Part shown: positions 22,671 to 31,169 of the stretch, piece by piece
How positions within the stretch are numbered: position 1 is the first letter of the stretch
Layout of the letters: every line of letters begins with the position of its first letter
DNA from: Streptomyces sp. NP160
GTDB lineage: Bacteria; Actinomycetota; Actinomycetes; Actinomycetales; Quadrisphaeraceae
Direction of reading: 5' to 3'
NCBI RefSeq assembly: GCF_006335115.1
Contig: NZ_VDMJ01000015.1
Coordinates: 199,101 to 263,100, forward strand
DNA: 64,000 nucleotides
Notes under the pieces: model-generated
The model's database searches: none
What the model was told of the DNA's origin: nothing
The model's input: only the letters and a program-made list of their open reading frames with translations
Position numbers and translations under genes: made by a program

Positions 22671-22733
22671 CTGACTGGCACGGGGTGGCCCTGTGCCAGT
22701 AGGACCGGCACAGGGCCACCCCGTGCCAGTCAG
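22671..22733. repeat. 58-bp palindromic repeat, right copy (inverted)
   Basis: Near-perfect self-palindrome beginning CTGACTGGCAC and ending GTGCCAGTCAG. Positions 22671-22728 read on the minus strand match the left copy (21443-21500) at 55 of 58 positions. The two copies therefore form a long inverted pair about 1.17 kb apart around the winged-helix gene. No target-site duplication was seen at the outer edges. Confidence 0.85.
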
Positions 22734-22751
22734 GACCGCGGGGTGGACGCA

Positions 22752-22788
22752 CCGAGCGCCGGCCTCCTCGGGGGAGACCGGCGCTCGG
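22752..22788 (-). terminator. Hairpin terminator after dctA
   Basis: CCGAGCGCCGG (22752-22762) pairs with CCGGCGCTCGG (22778-22788), a perfect 11-bp stem, 17 nt beyond the dctA stop. Together with the palindromic repeat it is the only structure I see in the roughly 300 bp between the two minus-strand genes. Confidence 0.7.
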
Positions 22789-22804
22789 GCGTCGGGGGGC
22801 GGCG

Positions 22805-24247
22805 TCAGCGCTGGGCGCTGCCCACCAGCGTGCGGTCGCCGCCACGGGCGGTCGCGTCCGCCTCGGACGGGGCGTCCGGGCCAGCGGTGGGGGTGCCGTG
22901 GCCGCCGTCAGCCGCGAGGGAGCTCTCGTCGAAGGGCAGGTCGCCCTTCAGGACGGAGCGGACGCGGTCCTTGTCGATCTGCTGGGTCCAGGTGCCCACC
23001 AGGACGGTGGCCACCGCGTTGCCGGCGAAGTTGGTGACGGCCCGGGCCTCGGACATGAACCGGTCGATGCCCACGATGAAGCCGACGCCGGGGACCAGGG
23101 CCGGGGCGTGAGCCTGCAGACCGCCGGCCAGGGTGGCCAGGCCAGCGCCGGTGACGCCGGCAGCACCCTTGGAGGCGAGGATCATGAACGCCAGCAGCCC
23201 GATCTGGGCGGGGATCGACAGCGGGGTGCCCATGGCGTCGGCGATGAAGATCGAGGCCATGGTCAGGTAGATCGCGGTGCCGTCGAGGTTGAAGGAGTAG
23301 CCGGTCGGGACGACGATCCCGACGACCGGGCGGTTGACACCGAGGTGCTCCATCTTGGCGATGAGGCGGGGGAGGGCGGTCTCGGAGGAGGACGTCGAGA
23401 CGATGAGCAGGAACTCCCGGCCCAGGTACTTGAAGAGGCTGAAGATGTTCAGGCCGGTGACGACCCGCAGGATCGTGCCCAGGATGACGAAGACGAAGAC
23501 CGCGCAGGTCAGGTAGAAGGCGCCCATGAGGATGGCGAGCGCCTTGAGGGCCTCGACGCCGGTCTCGCCGACCACGCCGGCGATCGCGCCGAACGCGCCG
23601 ATCGGCGCCAGCCACATCACCCAGGCCAGGACCTTGAAGACGAGCTTCTGCAGGTTGCCGACGAAGTCGAGCAGCGGCTTGCCGGACTCGCCCATGGTCT
23701 GCAGCGCGAAGCCGACGACCAGCGCGATGACCAGCACCTGCAGCACCTGCTCCTGCACCAGGGCGGAGAAGAGGGTGGTCGGGATGAGGCTGGTGATGAA
23801 GCCGATGACCCCACCGCCCTCGGCGCTGGCCTCAGCGGCCTTGTCGGCGGCGGCCTGCGCGGCAGCGGCGTTCGACTCGGAGATGGTCAGCCCGTCACCC
23901 GGGTGGATGATGTTGCCCACCACCAGGCCGATGACGAGCGCGAAGGTCGACATCGCCAGGAAGTAGCCGAGGGCGATGCCACCGACCTTGCCGACGGTGG
24001 CGGCCTTCCGGATGGAGCCGATGCCCAGGACGATGGTGCAGAAGATCACCGGGCCGATCATCATCTTCACCAGGGAGATGAAGGCCGCGCCGATCGGCTT
24101 CATCTCCTTGGCGGTGTCCGGGGCCACCAGACCCAGGACGATGCCGGCCGTCACGGCGACGATCACGCCGATGTAGAGCCAGTGCGACTTGTCCTTGTGC
24201 TTGCGCGGCGTCTCGCCGCCAGCGACCGCTGCTGCAGAAGAGCTCAT
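22805..24247 (-). CDS. dctA: C4-dicarboxylate:cation symporter DctA
   Basis: DAACS-family (SLC1-fold) secondary transporter of 480 residues, importing succinate, fumarate or malate with protons or sodium. Eight hydrophobic segments plus hairpins are visible; signatures are the serine-rich TSSSETALPRL (HP1), SFNLDGTAIYLT (TM7) and FMSEARAVTNFAGNAVAT (TM8), all family-typical. A short insertion rich in Ala lies near 125-145. ATG 24247 has GGAG upstream. A divergent CitA/DcuS-type two-component system begins 150 nt away and probably controls it. Confidence 0.93.
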   Translation of the reverse strand: MSSSAAAVAGGETPRKHKDKSHWLYIGVIVAVTAGIVLGLVAPDTAKEMKPIGAAFISLVKMMIGPVIFCTIVLGIGSIRKAATVGKVGGIALGYFLAMSTFALVIGLVVGNIIHPGDGLTISESNAAAAQAAADKAAEASAEGGGVIGFITSLIPTTLFSALVQEQVLQVLVIALVVGFALQTMGESGKPLLDFVGNLQKLVFKVLAWVMWLAPIGAFGAIAGVVGETGVEALKALAILMGAFYLTCAVFVFVILGTILRVVTGLNIFSLFKYLGREFLLIVSTSSSETALPRLIAKMEHLGVNRPVVGIVVPTGYSFNLDGTAIYLTMASIFIADAMGTPLSIPAQIGLLAFMILASKGAAGVTGAGLATLAGGLQAHAPALVPGVGFIVGIDRFMSEARAVTNFAGNAVATVLVGTWTQQIDKDRVRSVLKGDLPFDESSLAADGGHGTPTAGPDAPSEADATARGGDRTLVGSAQR

Positions 24248-24398
24248 GGTCTCCGCACCTCCACGTCGTCGTGATCGGGGCCACCTCGCCCCTGGTGTGT
24301 GTGCCGCGGGTCACAGCCCGCCTGGTGGAAGAGGTTGCGCTGACGCCGCCCGGGTGTCGCGCTTGTGGTCGTTGTGTTCATGGACGCGTCGGACCTGC

Positions 24399-26105
24399 AT
24401 GCTGTGCGACGTGCGCGTGACGGGGCCGTGGGGCCGTTCGACGTCCCTCGCCCGGCAGCTGCTCGTCCTGCAGGTGGTGCTGCTGGTCGTGGTGATGCTC
24501 GGCGTCGCCGTCGTCGACGCCGTCCTCGACGTCCGGCGCGACGAGGACGCCGCCGCCCAGCGCGTCCTCGGGGTCGCGGAGTCCTTGGCGCTGAGCCCCA
24601 CGGTGGAGGAGGTCGCCACCAACGCCGGCACCGTGCAGAGCCGCTCGGCGGTGCTGCAGCCGTTCGCCGAGGCGGTCCGGGCCGAGACCCGCCTGTCCTT
24701 CATCACGATCATGGCGCCGGACGGCACCCGCTGGACCCACCCCGACCCGGCCCAGATCGGCCGCACCTTCCTGGGCTCGCGCCAGGTCGCGCTGGCGGGG
24801 CGGCCGTTCACCGAGACGTACACGGGCACCCTCGGCCCGTCCGTGCGCGCGGTGGTCCCGGTCTTCGCCCCGGGCCAGGGGGACGACGACGGCGACCGCG
24901 GCCGGGTGGTCGGGCTCGTGGCCGTGGGCGTGACCACGGCGCAGCTCAACGAGGAGTTCGTGCGCAGCCTCCCGCTGCCGATGGCGCTGCTGGCGGCGCT
25001 GCTGGGCGTGTCGCTGGCGGGCAGCGCCCTGGTGTCCCGGCGGCTGCGGCGCCAGACGCACGGCATGGGCAGCGACGACATCGAGAGGCTCCGCTCCTCC
25101 CACGAGGCGGTGCTGCACTCGGTGCGCGAGGGGCTGCTCGTGGTGGACCCCGACGGGCGCGTGGGCGTGGCCAACGACGAGGCGCGCCGCCTGCTGGGCC
25201 TGGACGCCGACCCGGTGGGGCTGCCCGTGGCCCAGCTGCCGATCGCCACGTCGGTGCGCGACGTCCTCGAGGAGGGCCGCGCGGCCACCGACGAGACCCA
25301 CCTCACCGACGACCGGGTGCTCGTGGTGAGCCAGTCGCAGGTGGAGTGGACCGGCCGCCGCCACGGCGCGGTGGTCACGCTGCGCGACAGGACCGAGCTG
25401 GAGGCGCTCACCGGAGAGCTCGACTCCACGCGCGCCCTGTCGGAGGCGCTGCGCTCCCAGGCGCACGAGGCCGCCAACCGGCTGCACACCGTGGTGGTGC
25501 TCGTGGAGACCGGTCACCCCGAGCGGGCGGTGGAGTACGCGGTGGAGCAGCTGGAGCTGTCCCAGCGCCTCACCGACCGGGTGCTGGAGAGCGTGGAGGA
25601 GCCGGTGGTCGCCGCGCTGCTGCTGGGCAAGACCGCGCAGGCCGCGGAGCGCGCCGTGACGGTGCGGGTGGACGAGCGAACCCAGCTGCCGGCCGAGCTC
25701 ACCCGGTCGCCGGGCACCTCGCGCGACCTCGTCACGGTGCTGGGCAACCTGCTCGACAACGCCGTCGACGCCAGCGCCGGCCCCGACCTCGTCTCCAGCC
25801 CTCGGGAGGTGGTGGTGCTGCTGCGGCCGGACGGCACCGACCTGCTGGTCCGCGTGGACGACACCGGTCCGGGCCTGCCCGCCGAGCTGGTGACCACGGC
25901 CTTCACCCGCGGCTGGTCCACCAAGGTCTCGACCTCGGTCGCGGGCCGCGGCCTCGGCCTGTCGCTGGTCGACCAGGTGGTCCGGCGCCGGGGAGGCACC
26001 GTGGAGGTGCTCTCGCGCAGGGACGCGGAGCCCGCTGCCGGCCACGACGACGCGGCCCCCGGCACCCGCTTCGAGGTCCGCCTCCCGCTGGCTGGCCTGC
26101 GGTGA
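24399..26105 (+). CDS. CitA/DcuS-family sensor histidine kinase
   Basis: Membrane sensor kinase of 568 residues. One hydrophobic helix at about 15-37, a periplasmic PDC/Cache sensor domain (about 40-185, with SFITIMAPDGTRWTHPDPAQIGRTF and a GPSVRAVVPV strand), a second helix near 192-210, a cytoplasmic PAS domain (about 225-330), then the kinase core: phospho-acceptor SQAHEAANRLHTV, N-box NLLDNAVDA, G-boxes DDTGPGLP and GRGLGLSLV. This family senses C4-dicarboxylates or citrate, matching the divergent dctA. Start is ATG 24399; GTG 24411, 7 nt after CATGCT, is an alternative. The end overlaps the regulator by 4 nt. Confidence 0.92.
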   Translation: MLCDVRVTGPWGRSTSLARQLLVLQVVLLVVVMLGVAVVDAVLDVRRDEDAAAQRVLGVAESLALSPTVEEVATNAGTVQSRSAVLQPFAEAVRAETRLSFITIMAPDGTRWTHPDPAQIGRTFLGSRQVALAGRPFTETYTGTLGPSVRAVVPVFAPGQGDDDGDRGRVVGLVAVGVTTAQLNEEFVRSLPLPMALLAALLGVSLAGSALVSRRLRRQTHGMGSDDIERLRSSHEAVLHSVREGLLVVDPDGRVGVANDEARRLLGLDADPVGLPVAQLPIATSVRDVLEEGRAATDETHLTDDRVLVVSQSQVEWTGRRHGAVVTLRDRTELEALTGELDSTRALSEALRSQAHEAANRLHTVVVLVETGHPERAVEYAVEQLELSQRLTDRVLESVEEPVVAALLLGKTAQAAERAVTVRVDERTQLPAELTRSPGTSRDLVTVLGNLLDNAVDASAGPDLVSSPREVVVLLRPDGTDLLVRVDDTGPGLPAELVTTAFTRGWSTKVSTSVAGRGLGLSLVDQVVRRRGGTVEVLSRRDAEPAAGHDDAAPGTRFEVRLPLAGLR

Positions 26106-26842
26106 CCGCTCCGGCAGGGGGCGCGGGCCGCAGCCCCCGCGACGTGCGGGTGCTGGTGGTGGAGGACGAGCCGCTGGTGGCCTCGGCCCACGCGCAGTAC
26201 GTGCGCGAGCTGGCCCGGTTCGAGCTGGCGGGTGCCGCCGGCACGGTCCGCGAGGCGGTCGCCCAGCTCAAGGCGGCAGCCGCGGCCGGGCGTCCCGTCG
26301 ACCTGGTCCTGCTCGACCTCGACCTGCCCGACGGCCACGGCCTCGACCTCGTCCGCTCGCTGCGCGCCGCCCGGTGGACCGGTGACGTCATCGCCGTCAC
26401 GTCCACGCGGGACCTGGCCGCGGTCCGGTCGGCGGTGTCGCTGGGCGTGGTCCAGTACCTGCTCAAGCCCTTCGCGCGGCGCTCCTTCGAGGACAAGCTG
26501 ACCCGCTACCTCGACTACCGCGCGCAGCTCGCGGCCGACGGCGGGGGACCCCTGGGCCAGGACGACGTCGACAGGGCCTTCGCGGCGCTGCGCACCCCCG
26601 GGGAGGCGTCCACCGCGCTGCCCTCGGGCCTGGTCGCGGAGACGGTCGACGCGGTGCGGCGCGCGGTGGCCGCCGCGCCGTCGTCCGCCTCGGAGGTGGC
26701 CGCCTCCTGCGGCACCTCACGGGTCACCGCCCGCCGCTACCTGGAGCACCTCACCGAGGTCGGTGAGCTGGAGCGCCACCAGCGCTACGGCGGCACCGGC
26801 CGCCCCGAGGTGGAGTACCGCCCCGCGCGGCGCGGCCGCTGA
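26102..26842 (+). CDS. CitB/DcuR-family response regulator
   Basis: 246 residues. Receiver domain (about 15-130) with DED pocket (VEDEP), phospho-acceptor Asp in LLDLDLPDGHG, Thr in VTST and Lys in LLKPF. The C-terminal region contains a helix-turn-helix, SASEVAASCGTSRVTARRYLEHL, as in CitB-type regulators of this kinase family. GTG 26102 overlaps the kinase stop (GTGA), so synthesis is coupled. Expected target: dctA, read divergently from the same intergenic space. Confidence 0.93.
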   Translation: MTAPAGGAGRSPRDVRVLVVEDEPLVASAHAQYVRELARFELAGAAGTVREAVAQLKAAAAAGRPVDLVLLDLDLPDGHGLDLVRSLRAARWTGDVIAVTSTRDLAAVRSAVSLGVVQYLLKPFARRSFEDKLTRYLDYRAQLAADGGGPLGQDDVDRAFAALRTPGEASTALPSGLVAETVDAVRRAVAAAPSSASEVAASCGTSRVTARRYLEHLTEVGELERHQRYGGTGRPEVEYRPARRGR

Positions 26843-26908
26843 CCCTCCGACCGACGCCGCCGGCGGCTCCCCGGGTGGTGATTGCTGCCGGCACCTAGCC
26901 TGGAGGCC

Positions 26909-28381
26909 GTGAGCGTGACGAGCGGGGGCGTCGGGCTGCGGTCCGAGCGCGGGCCGGTGCTGCTGGGTGTGATGCTGTCGACGGCGCTGGTGGCCATCGA
27001 CGCCACCGTCATCGCCACCGCCGTGCCGTCGGTGGTGGCCGAGCTGGGCGGCTTCTCGCAGTTCCCGTGGCTGTTCAGCGCCTACCTGCTGGCCCAGGCC
27101 GTGAGCGTGCCGGTGTTCGGCAAGCTCGCCGACGTCTTCGGGCGCAAGCCGGTGATGCTCGTGGGCATCGGCGTGTTCCTGCTCGGGTCGGTGCTGTGCG
27201 GGGCGGCGTGGAGCATGGAGTCGCTGATCGTCTTCCGGGCGGTGCAGGGACTCGGGGCCGGGGCCGTGCAGCCGATGTCCATGACGATCGTCGGCGACGT
27301 CTACTCGGTGGCGGAGCGCGCGAAGGTCCAGGGCTACATCGCCGGCGTCTGGGGCGTCTCGTCCGTGGTGGGCCCGACCCTCGGCGGCGTCTTCTCGGAG
27401 TACACCAGCTGGCGCTGGATCTTCTTCGTCAACGTCCCCCTGTGCCTGGTGGCGGCCGCCGCCATCGGCTGGCGCTTCCACGAGCGCCGCGAGCGCCGCC
27501 GCGCCCGGGTCGACGTGCTCGGCGCCTCCGTCCTGACCGCGGCGCTCACCCTGCTCGTGCTGGGCGTGCTCGAGGGCGGCCAGGCGTGGGCGTGGGCGTC
27601 GGTCCCGGGGGTGGGGGTGCTCGCTGCGGGGGGCGTCCTGCTGGGGCTCTTCGTGCTCGTCGAGCGGCGCGCGGCGGACCCGGTGGTGCCGCTGCACCTG
27701 CTGCGCCGCCGCCTGCTCGTCACCACCAGCGCCGCGTCGGCGTGCATCGGCGCGGTGCTGCTCGCCCTGACCTCCTACGTGCCGACCTTCGTGCAGGTGT
27801 CGCTGGGCACCGGCCCGCTGGTGGCCGGGTTCGCGCTGGCCGCGCTGACCCTGGGGTGGCCTGTCTCGGCGTCCCAGTCCGGGCGGGTCTACCTGCGGGT
27901 CGGGATGCGCACCACCGCCGTCGTCGGAGCCGTGGTGGTGCTGGGCGGGTGCCTGCTCCTGCTGCCGCTGGGCACCTCCTCGCCCGTGGCGGCGGTGGCG
28001 GGCGCCTCGTTCGTCATCGGACTGGGGATGGGCCTGACGGCCGCGCCCACGCTCATCGCGGCGCAGTCCGCCGTGGGGTGGGGCGAGCGCGGCGTGGTGA
28101 CGGGACTGAACATGTTCGCGCGGTCCGCCGGCAGCGCTGTCGGCATCGCCGTCTTCGGTGCCGTGGTCAACGCCAGCCTCGGCGGTCGCTCGGTCGAGAG
28201 CGGGTCGGCCGGTGGGTCGGTGGCCCCGGGGGAGCTGTCCGACGCCGTCCACCTGGTCTTCCTCGGGGTGGTGGCGCTCGCCGCGGTGCTGCTGCTCGCC
28301 GTCGTCCTCATGCCGAAGGACCGCCCGCCGGCTCCCGCCCGGCAGGAGCCCGACCCCGACGAGGCGGCCGTCACCGCCTGA
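26909..28381 (+). CDS. MFS transporter, DHA2 (EmrB/QacA) drug exporter type
   Basis: 490-residue inner-membrane proton antiporter with about 14 hydrophobic segments. Motif A is GKLADVFGRKPVM, motif B region VFRAVQGLGAGAVQP, motif C VVGPTLGGVFSE with WRWIFFVNVP, and an acidic Asp in TM1 (VAIDATVIATAVP), all standard for DHA2. GTG 26909 lies 7 nt after TAGCCT (26896-26901), so it is apparently leaderless; upstream in-frame codons precede the promoter. The substrate is not predictable. A hairpin follows the stop. Confidence 0.92.
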   Translation: MSVTSGGVGLRSERGPVLLGVMLSTALVAIDATVIATAVPSVVAELGGFSQFPWLFSAYLLAQAVSVPVFGKLADVFGRKPVMLVGIGVFLLGSVLCGAAWSMESLIVFRAVQGLGAGAVQPMSMTIVGDVYSVAERAKVQGYIAGVWGVSSVVGPTLGGVFSEYTSWRWIFFVNVPLCLVAAAAIGWRFHERRERRRARVDVLGASVLTAALTLLVLGVLEGGQAWAWASVPGVGVLAAGGVLLGLFVLVERRAADPVVPLHLLRRRLLVTTSAASACIGAVLLALTSYVPTFVQVSLGTGPLVAGFALAALTLGWPVSASQSGRVYLRVGMRTTAVVGAVVVLGGCLLLLPLGTSSPVAAVAGASFVIGLGMGLTAAPTLIAAQSAVGWGERGVVTGLNMFARSAGSAVGIAVFGAVVNASLGGRSVESGSAGGSVAPGELSDAVHLVFLGVVALAAVLLLAVVLMPKDRPPAPARQEPDPDEAAVTA

Positions 28382-28382
28382 G

Positions 28383-28407
28383 CCCCGGCGCGCTTCCAGC
28401 GCCGGGG
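28383..28407 (+). terminator. Hairpin after the MFS gene
   Basis: CCCCGGCGC (28383-28391) and GCGCCGGGG (28399-28407), perfect 9-bp stem with a 7-nt loop, 2 nt past the stop codon. It may end the exporter transcript before lepB. Confidence 0.65.
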
Positions 28408-28433
28408 AGGGGGCCGCGGGTGAGACTGGTCGT

Positions 28434-29225
28434 GTGGACCAGGACGAGGACGGCGGCCGGACGGCCACCGAGGCGCCGCTGCTGCGCCCGCGGCGTCCGC
28501 ACCGGCGGCGGCGGCGGACCCTGGCGGCGCTGGGCGAGGCCGGGGTGGTCGTCGTCTCGGCGCTCGTGCTGTCGCTGCTGGTCACCACCTTCCTGGCGCG
28601 CCCCTTCTCCATCCCCAGCGCGTCGATGGAGCCGGCTCTGCTCGAGGGCGACCGCGTCCTCGCCACCCCGCTCGTGCCCGGACCGCTGCCGCTGCAGCGC
28701 GGCGACGTGGTGGTCTTCGCCGACCGGCGCGGGTGGCTCGGTGACGACGGGGACGGGGCCGGACCGGCCGCGGGGGAGGTGGGGGCGGCGCAGCGGGGGC
28801 CTGCGGGGCGCGCCGCCGTCGTCGTCCTGACCTGGCTGCGGGTGCTGCCCGACCCGGCGCAGGGACACCTGGTGAAGCGGGTCATCGGGCTGCCGGGGGA
28901 CCGCGTGGTCTGCTGCGACGCGCAGGGGCGGGTCTCGGTGGACGGTGCGTCGCTGGACGAGCGGCCCTACCTGCCCCCGGGCGCGGTGACCACCCAGGTG
29001 CCCTTCGACGTGTCGGTGCCCGCGGGGGAGCTGTGGGTCATGGGCGACAACCGCGGTGACTCCCGTGACTCCCGCTACCACCAGGACGTGGCTAGCGGCC
29101 TCGTCGCGCAGGACGCGGTGGTGGGCCGTGCGGTGCTGCGGGTCTGGCCCCTGGACCGGGTCGGGTGGCTACCACGGCACGGCGAGGTCTTCGCCGCCGT
29201 GCCCGACCCGCCGCCCGCGGGCTGA
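28434..29225 (+). CDS. lepB: Signal peptidase I
   Basis: Membrane-bound Ser/Lys protease removing signal peptides on the outer face; 263 residues. One N-terminal anchor helix (about 36-56) is followed by box B SIPSASMEPAL (catalytic Ser), box D HLVKRVIGLPGD (catalytic Lys) and box E GDNRGDSRDSR. About 30 extra residues rich in Gly/Ala lie between boxes. Start GTG 28434 is six bases after GAGACT, consistent with the leaderless pattern. It is not next to rplS or rnhB as in many actinobacteria, so this may be an additional paralogue. Confidence 0.93.
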   Translation: MDQDEDGGRTATEAPLLRPRRPHRRRRRTLAALGEAGVVVVSALVLSLLVTTFLARPFSIPSASMEPALLEGDRVLATPLVPGPLPLQRGDVVVFADRRGWLGDDGDGAGPAAGEVGAAQRGPAGRAAVVVLTWLRVLPDPAQGHLVKRVIGLPGDRVVCCDAQGRVSVDGASLDERPYLPPGAVTTQVPFDVSVPAGELWVMGDNRGDSRDSRYHQDVASGLVAQDAVVGRAVLRVWPLDRVGWLPRHGEVFAAVPDPPPAG

Positions 29226-29232
29226 GGGGGCG

Positions 29233-29985
29233 ATGATCGCCGTCGTGGACGACGACCCTCCGCAGCTTCCGCCCACTCCCCGGCCGCCTCTGGACGCGCT
29301 GGACTTCCCCGTCGCGGTGCCCGCTGACCTGCCGCTCGCGGCCGTCGCGGTGGTGGGGTGGGGGCGGTCGGGCGGGCAGGACGGCGCGGTGCTGTGGGGG
29401 GACGTCGAGGTGGCCCCGCAGCTCCGCACGGACCAGGCGGAGGACGGCGAGCCGCAGTGGCGGCTGCAGACCAGGCCGCGGCGCGGGGTCCGCCCCGCCG
29501 GCCCGCCGGGAGCGGGGCTGCTCGTGGACCCGGACATCGCCACGCTCGCCGCAGACGCCGTGCACCGCCTGCTGAGCAGCCGCATCCCGCCGGGACTCGA
29601 AGCCCCGGAGGCGCAGCGACGGGTCCGCGCCTGCTGGCAGCGCTCCCAGGAGCTGCGCGTGGCCTTCCACCCGCTGCCGGCGGCCGGGGCCGAGTGGCAG
29701 CGCCGCGACGTCCTCGTCGACGGGCAGCGGTACGCGATGTGGGTGCACGAGGACGAGACCGGCTGGGCGGGGGCCGCTGACCTCGGTGCCGTCTACGCGG
29801 TGGCGACCGGTCTCGGTGGGGCGCCGGTCAGCTGGTCCTCCGGCTGCTGCCCCACCCGGAGGCCGTGGAGCTGCTCTCCCGGACCTGAGCGCGCGCGCTG
29901 GTCGCGGGGCGGCCGGCCTCAGGAGCCGCGGACCACGACGTCGGTGCTCCACGCACCGGCGGGCTCGGTGTGCAGCGCCCAGTAG
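29233..29985 (+). CDS. Hypothetical protein with apparent C-terminal frameshift
   Basis: Not recognised. ATG 29233 has GAGGGGG upstream and follows lepB by 7 nt. The first about 197 codons have normal composition, then near 29820-29830, just after a GGGG run, the reading frame becomes Cys/Trp/Arg-rich and runs on to 29985, overlapping the SDR gene by 67 nt. In the next frame the text continues naturally as QLVLRLLPHPEAVELLSRT with a stop at 29886-29888. A one-base indel (biological or sequencing) is therefore likely, and the true end is probably 29888 (about 218 residues). The protein contains a DVLVDGQRYAMWVHEDETGWA segment but no known motif. Confidence 0.55.
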   Translation: MIAVVDDDPPQLPPTPRPPLDALDFPVAVPADLPLAAVAVVGWGRSGGQDGAVLWGDVEVAPQLRTDQAEDGEPQWRLQTRPRRGVRPAGPPGAGLLVDPDIATLAADAVHRLLSSRIPPGLEAPEAQRRVRACWQRSQELRVAFHPLPAAGAEWQRRDVLVDGQRYAMWVHEDETGWAGAADLGAVYAVATGLGGAPVSWSSGCCPTRRPWSCSPGPERARWSRGGRPQEPRTTTSVLHAPAGSVCSAQ

Positions 29986-30593
29986 CGCTCGGCGAGCAGG
30001 TCGGGGTCGAGGTCGGTCCCGGGCGCGATGACGCCGACCACCGTGACGCTGGCCACGTGCACGCCCTCGGGCGCCAGCTGGTCGTGCAGCACGGTGACGG
30101 CGGAGCGCAGCGCCGACTTGCCCAGCGTCAGCGAGGCGTGCTCCGGGTCGGGCACCAGCCCCGGGCCGCCGCCGGTGACCAGCAGCGTGCCCGCGCCCGC
30201 CCCCCGCATGGCGGGGGTGAAGACCTGGGCGGCGCTCACCGCGCCGACCACGTCCACGGCGAGGGCGTCGAGCAGGTACCGCGGGCTGCTGGCGAGCAGC
30301 TGGTCGGCCGCCACCAGGCCGACGTTGTAGACCACGACTCCCGCCGGCGTCCGTCGGGCGACGGCCTCCAGCGCCGCGCGGAAGCCGTCCGCGTCGGCCG
30401 CGTCGGCGACGGCCACCTCGACCTCGGCACCGGCGCTGCGCAGCTGGGCGGCCAGCTCCTCCAGGGCCTCGGCGCGCCGGGCGACCAGCACCACCGAGAA
30501 GCCCTCCCGTGCGAAGCGCCGGGCCACTGCCGCGCCCAGGCCCGGTCCAGCCCCGATGACGACGACGCGGCGGGGGTCCGGCTCGGTGGTCAC
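29919..30593 (-). CDS. SDR-family protein lacking the catalytic tyrosine
   Basis: Short-chain dehydrogenase/reductase fold, 224 residues. The Rossmann cofactor motif is VVVIGAGPGLGAAVARRFAREG and an Arg-Arg pair after beta-2 (LVARRAE) hints at NADP(H). The usual Y-x3-K is replaced: the sequence is HASLTLGKSALR, keeping Lys but with Leu at the Tyr position, and the upstream Ser is in LLVTGGG. It may be a non-catalytic or atypical SDR. GTG 30593 was chosen because it directly precedes the fold; the frame upstream is antisense to the STAS gene. Confidence 0.75.
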   Translation of the reverse strand: MTTEPDPRRVVVIGAGPGLGAAVARRFAREGFSVVLVARRAEALEELAAQLRSAGAEVEVAVADAADADGFRAALEAVARRTPAGVVVYNVGLVAADQLLASSPRYLLDALAVDVVGAVSAAQVFTPAMRGAGAGTLLVTGGGPGLVPDPEHASLTLGKSALRSAVTVLHDQLAPEGVHVASVTVVGVIAPGTDLDPDLLAERYWALHTEPAGAWSTDVVVRGS

Positions 30594-30732
30594 CGCAGCA
30601 GTCTCGCCGTGCTGCTGCGACCGGGCGAGGCGTGCGGCCCCGGGGTGCTGAGCGGCGCCGGCGCTGGGATGATCGCAGCGGTCGACGGCCTGACCCACCA
30701 CCACGAGGGCGGTCGGCCGCCGGGGGGTTGCG

Positions 30733-31122
30733 ATGAGCATCACGACGAGCACCGCGAGCGAGACGGGCGACCTGCCCGGCGCCGACGACGTCGTCGTGGT
30801 GCGGGTCGAGGGCGACCTCGACATCCGCACCGCTCCTGAGCTGCGCGAGGTCCTGCGGCGCCTGCTGCGGCCCACCGGCACCGCGGGAGCGCAGCACGTG
30901 GTGGTCGACCTGCGCGCCGCGACGTTCATGGACTCCTACGCCCTCGGCGTGCTGGTCCAGGGGTACAAGCTGTCCCGCGCGCACCGCCGCACCTTCGAGC
31001 TGGTCTCCACCGGGCCGGGGGTGGCCACCCTCTTCCGCGTCACCGGGATGCAGCACGTGATGCCCCTGCACCCCGACGTCGCGTCCGCGCTCCACGAGCG
31101 GCGCACCGCCCGCGTCGGCTGA
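30733..31122 (+). CDS. STAS-domain anti-sigma factor antagonist
   Basis: 129 residues of SpoIIAA/RsbV-like STAS fold: VVRVEGDLDIRTAPELREVL, then VVVDLRAATFMDSYALGVLVQGYK, where the Ser after Asp (DSYALG) is the expected phosphorylation site, and a C-terminal VTGMQHVMPLHPD. Such proteins release sigma factors from anti-sigma kinases when unphosphorylated. No RsbW-like kinase or sigma gene adjoins. ATG 30733 follows GGGGGG. Confidence 0.85.
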   Translation: MSITTSTASETGDLPGADDVVVVRVEGDLDIRTAPELREVLRRLLRPTGTAGAQHVVVDLRAATFMDSYALGVLVQGYKLSRAHRRTFELVSTGPGVATLFRVTGMQHVMPLHPDVASALHERRTARVG

Positions 31123-31169
31123 GCCGCGGGTGGGCCCCGTCCCGCGTCCCGGTGCGGGAGGATGGGGGC

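Noticed and set aside
21443..22733. Insertion sequence bounded by the 58-bp inverted repeats
   Set aside because: The enclosed gene shows no transposase motif (no DDE or HUH text) and no target duplication was found, so only the repeat itself is reported.
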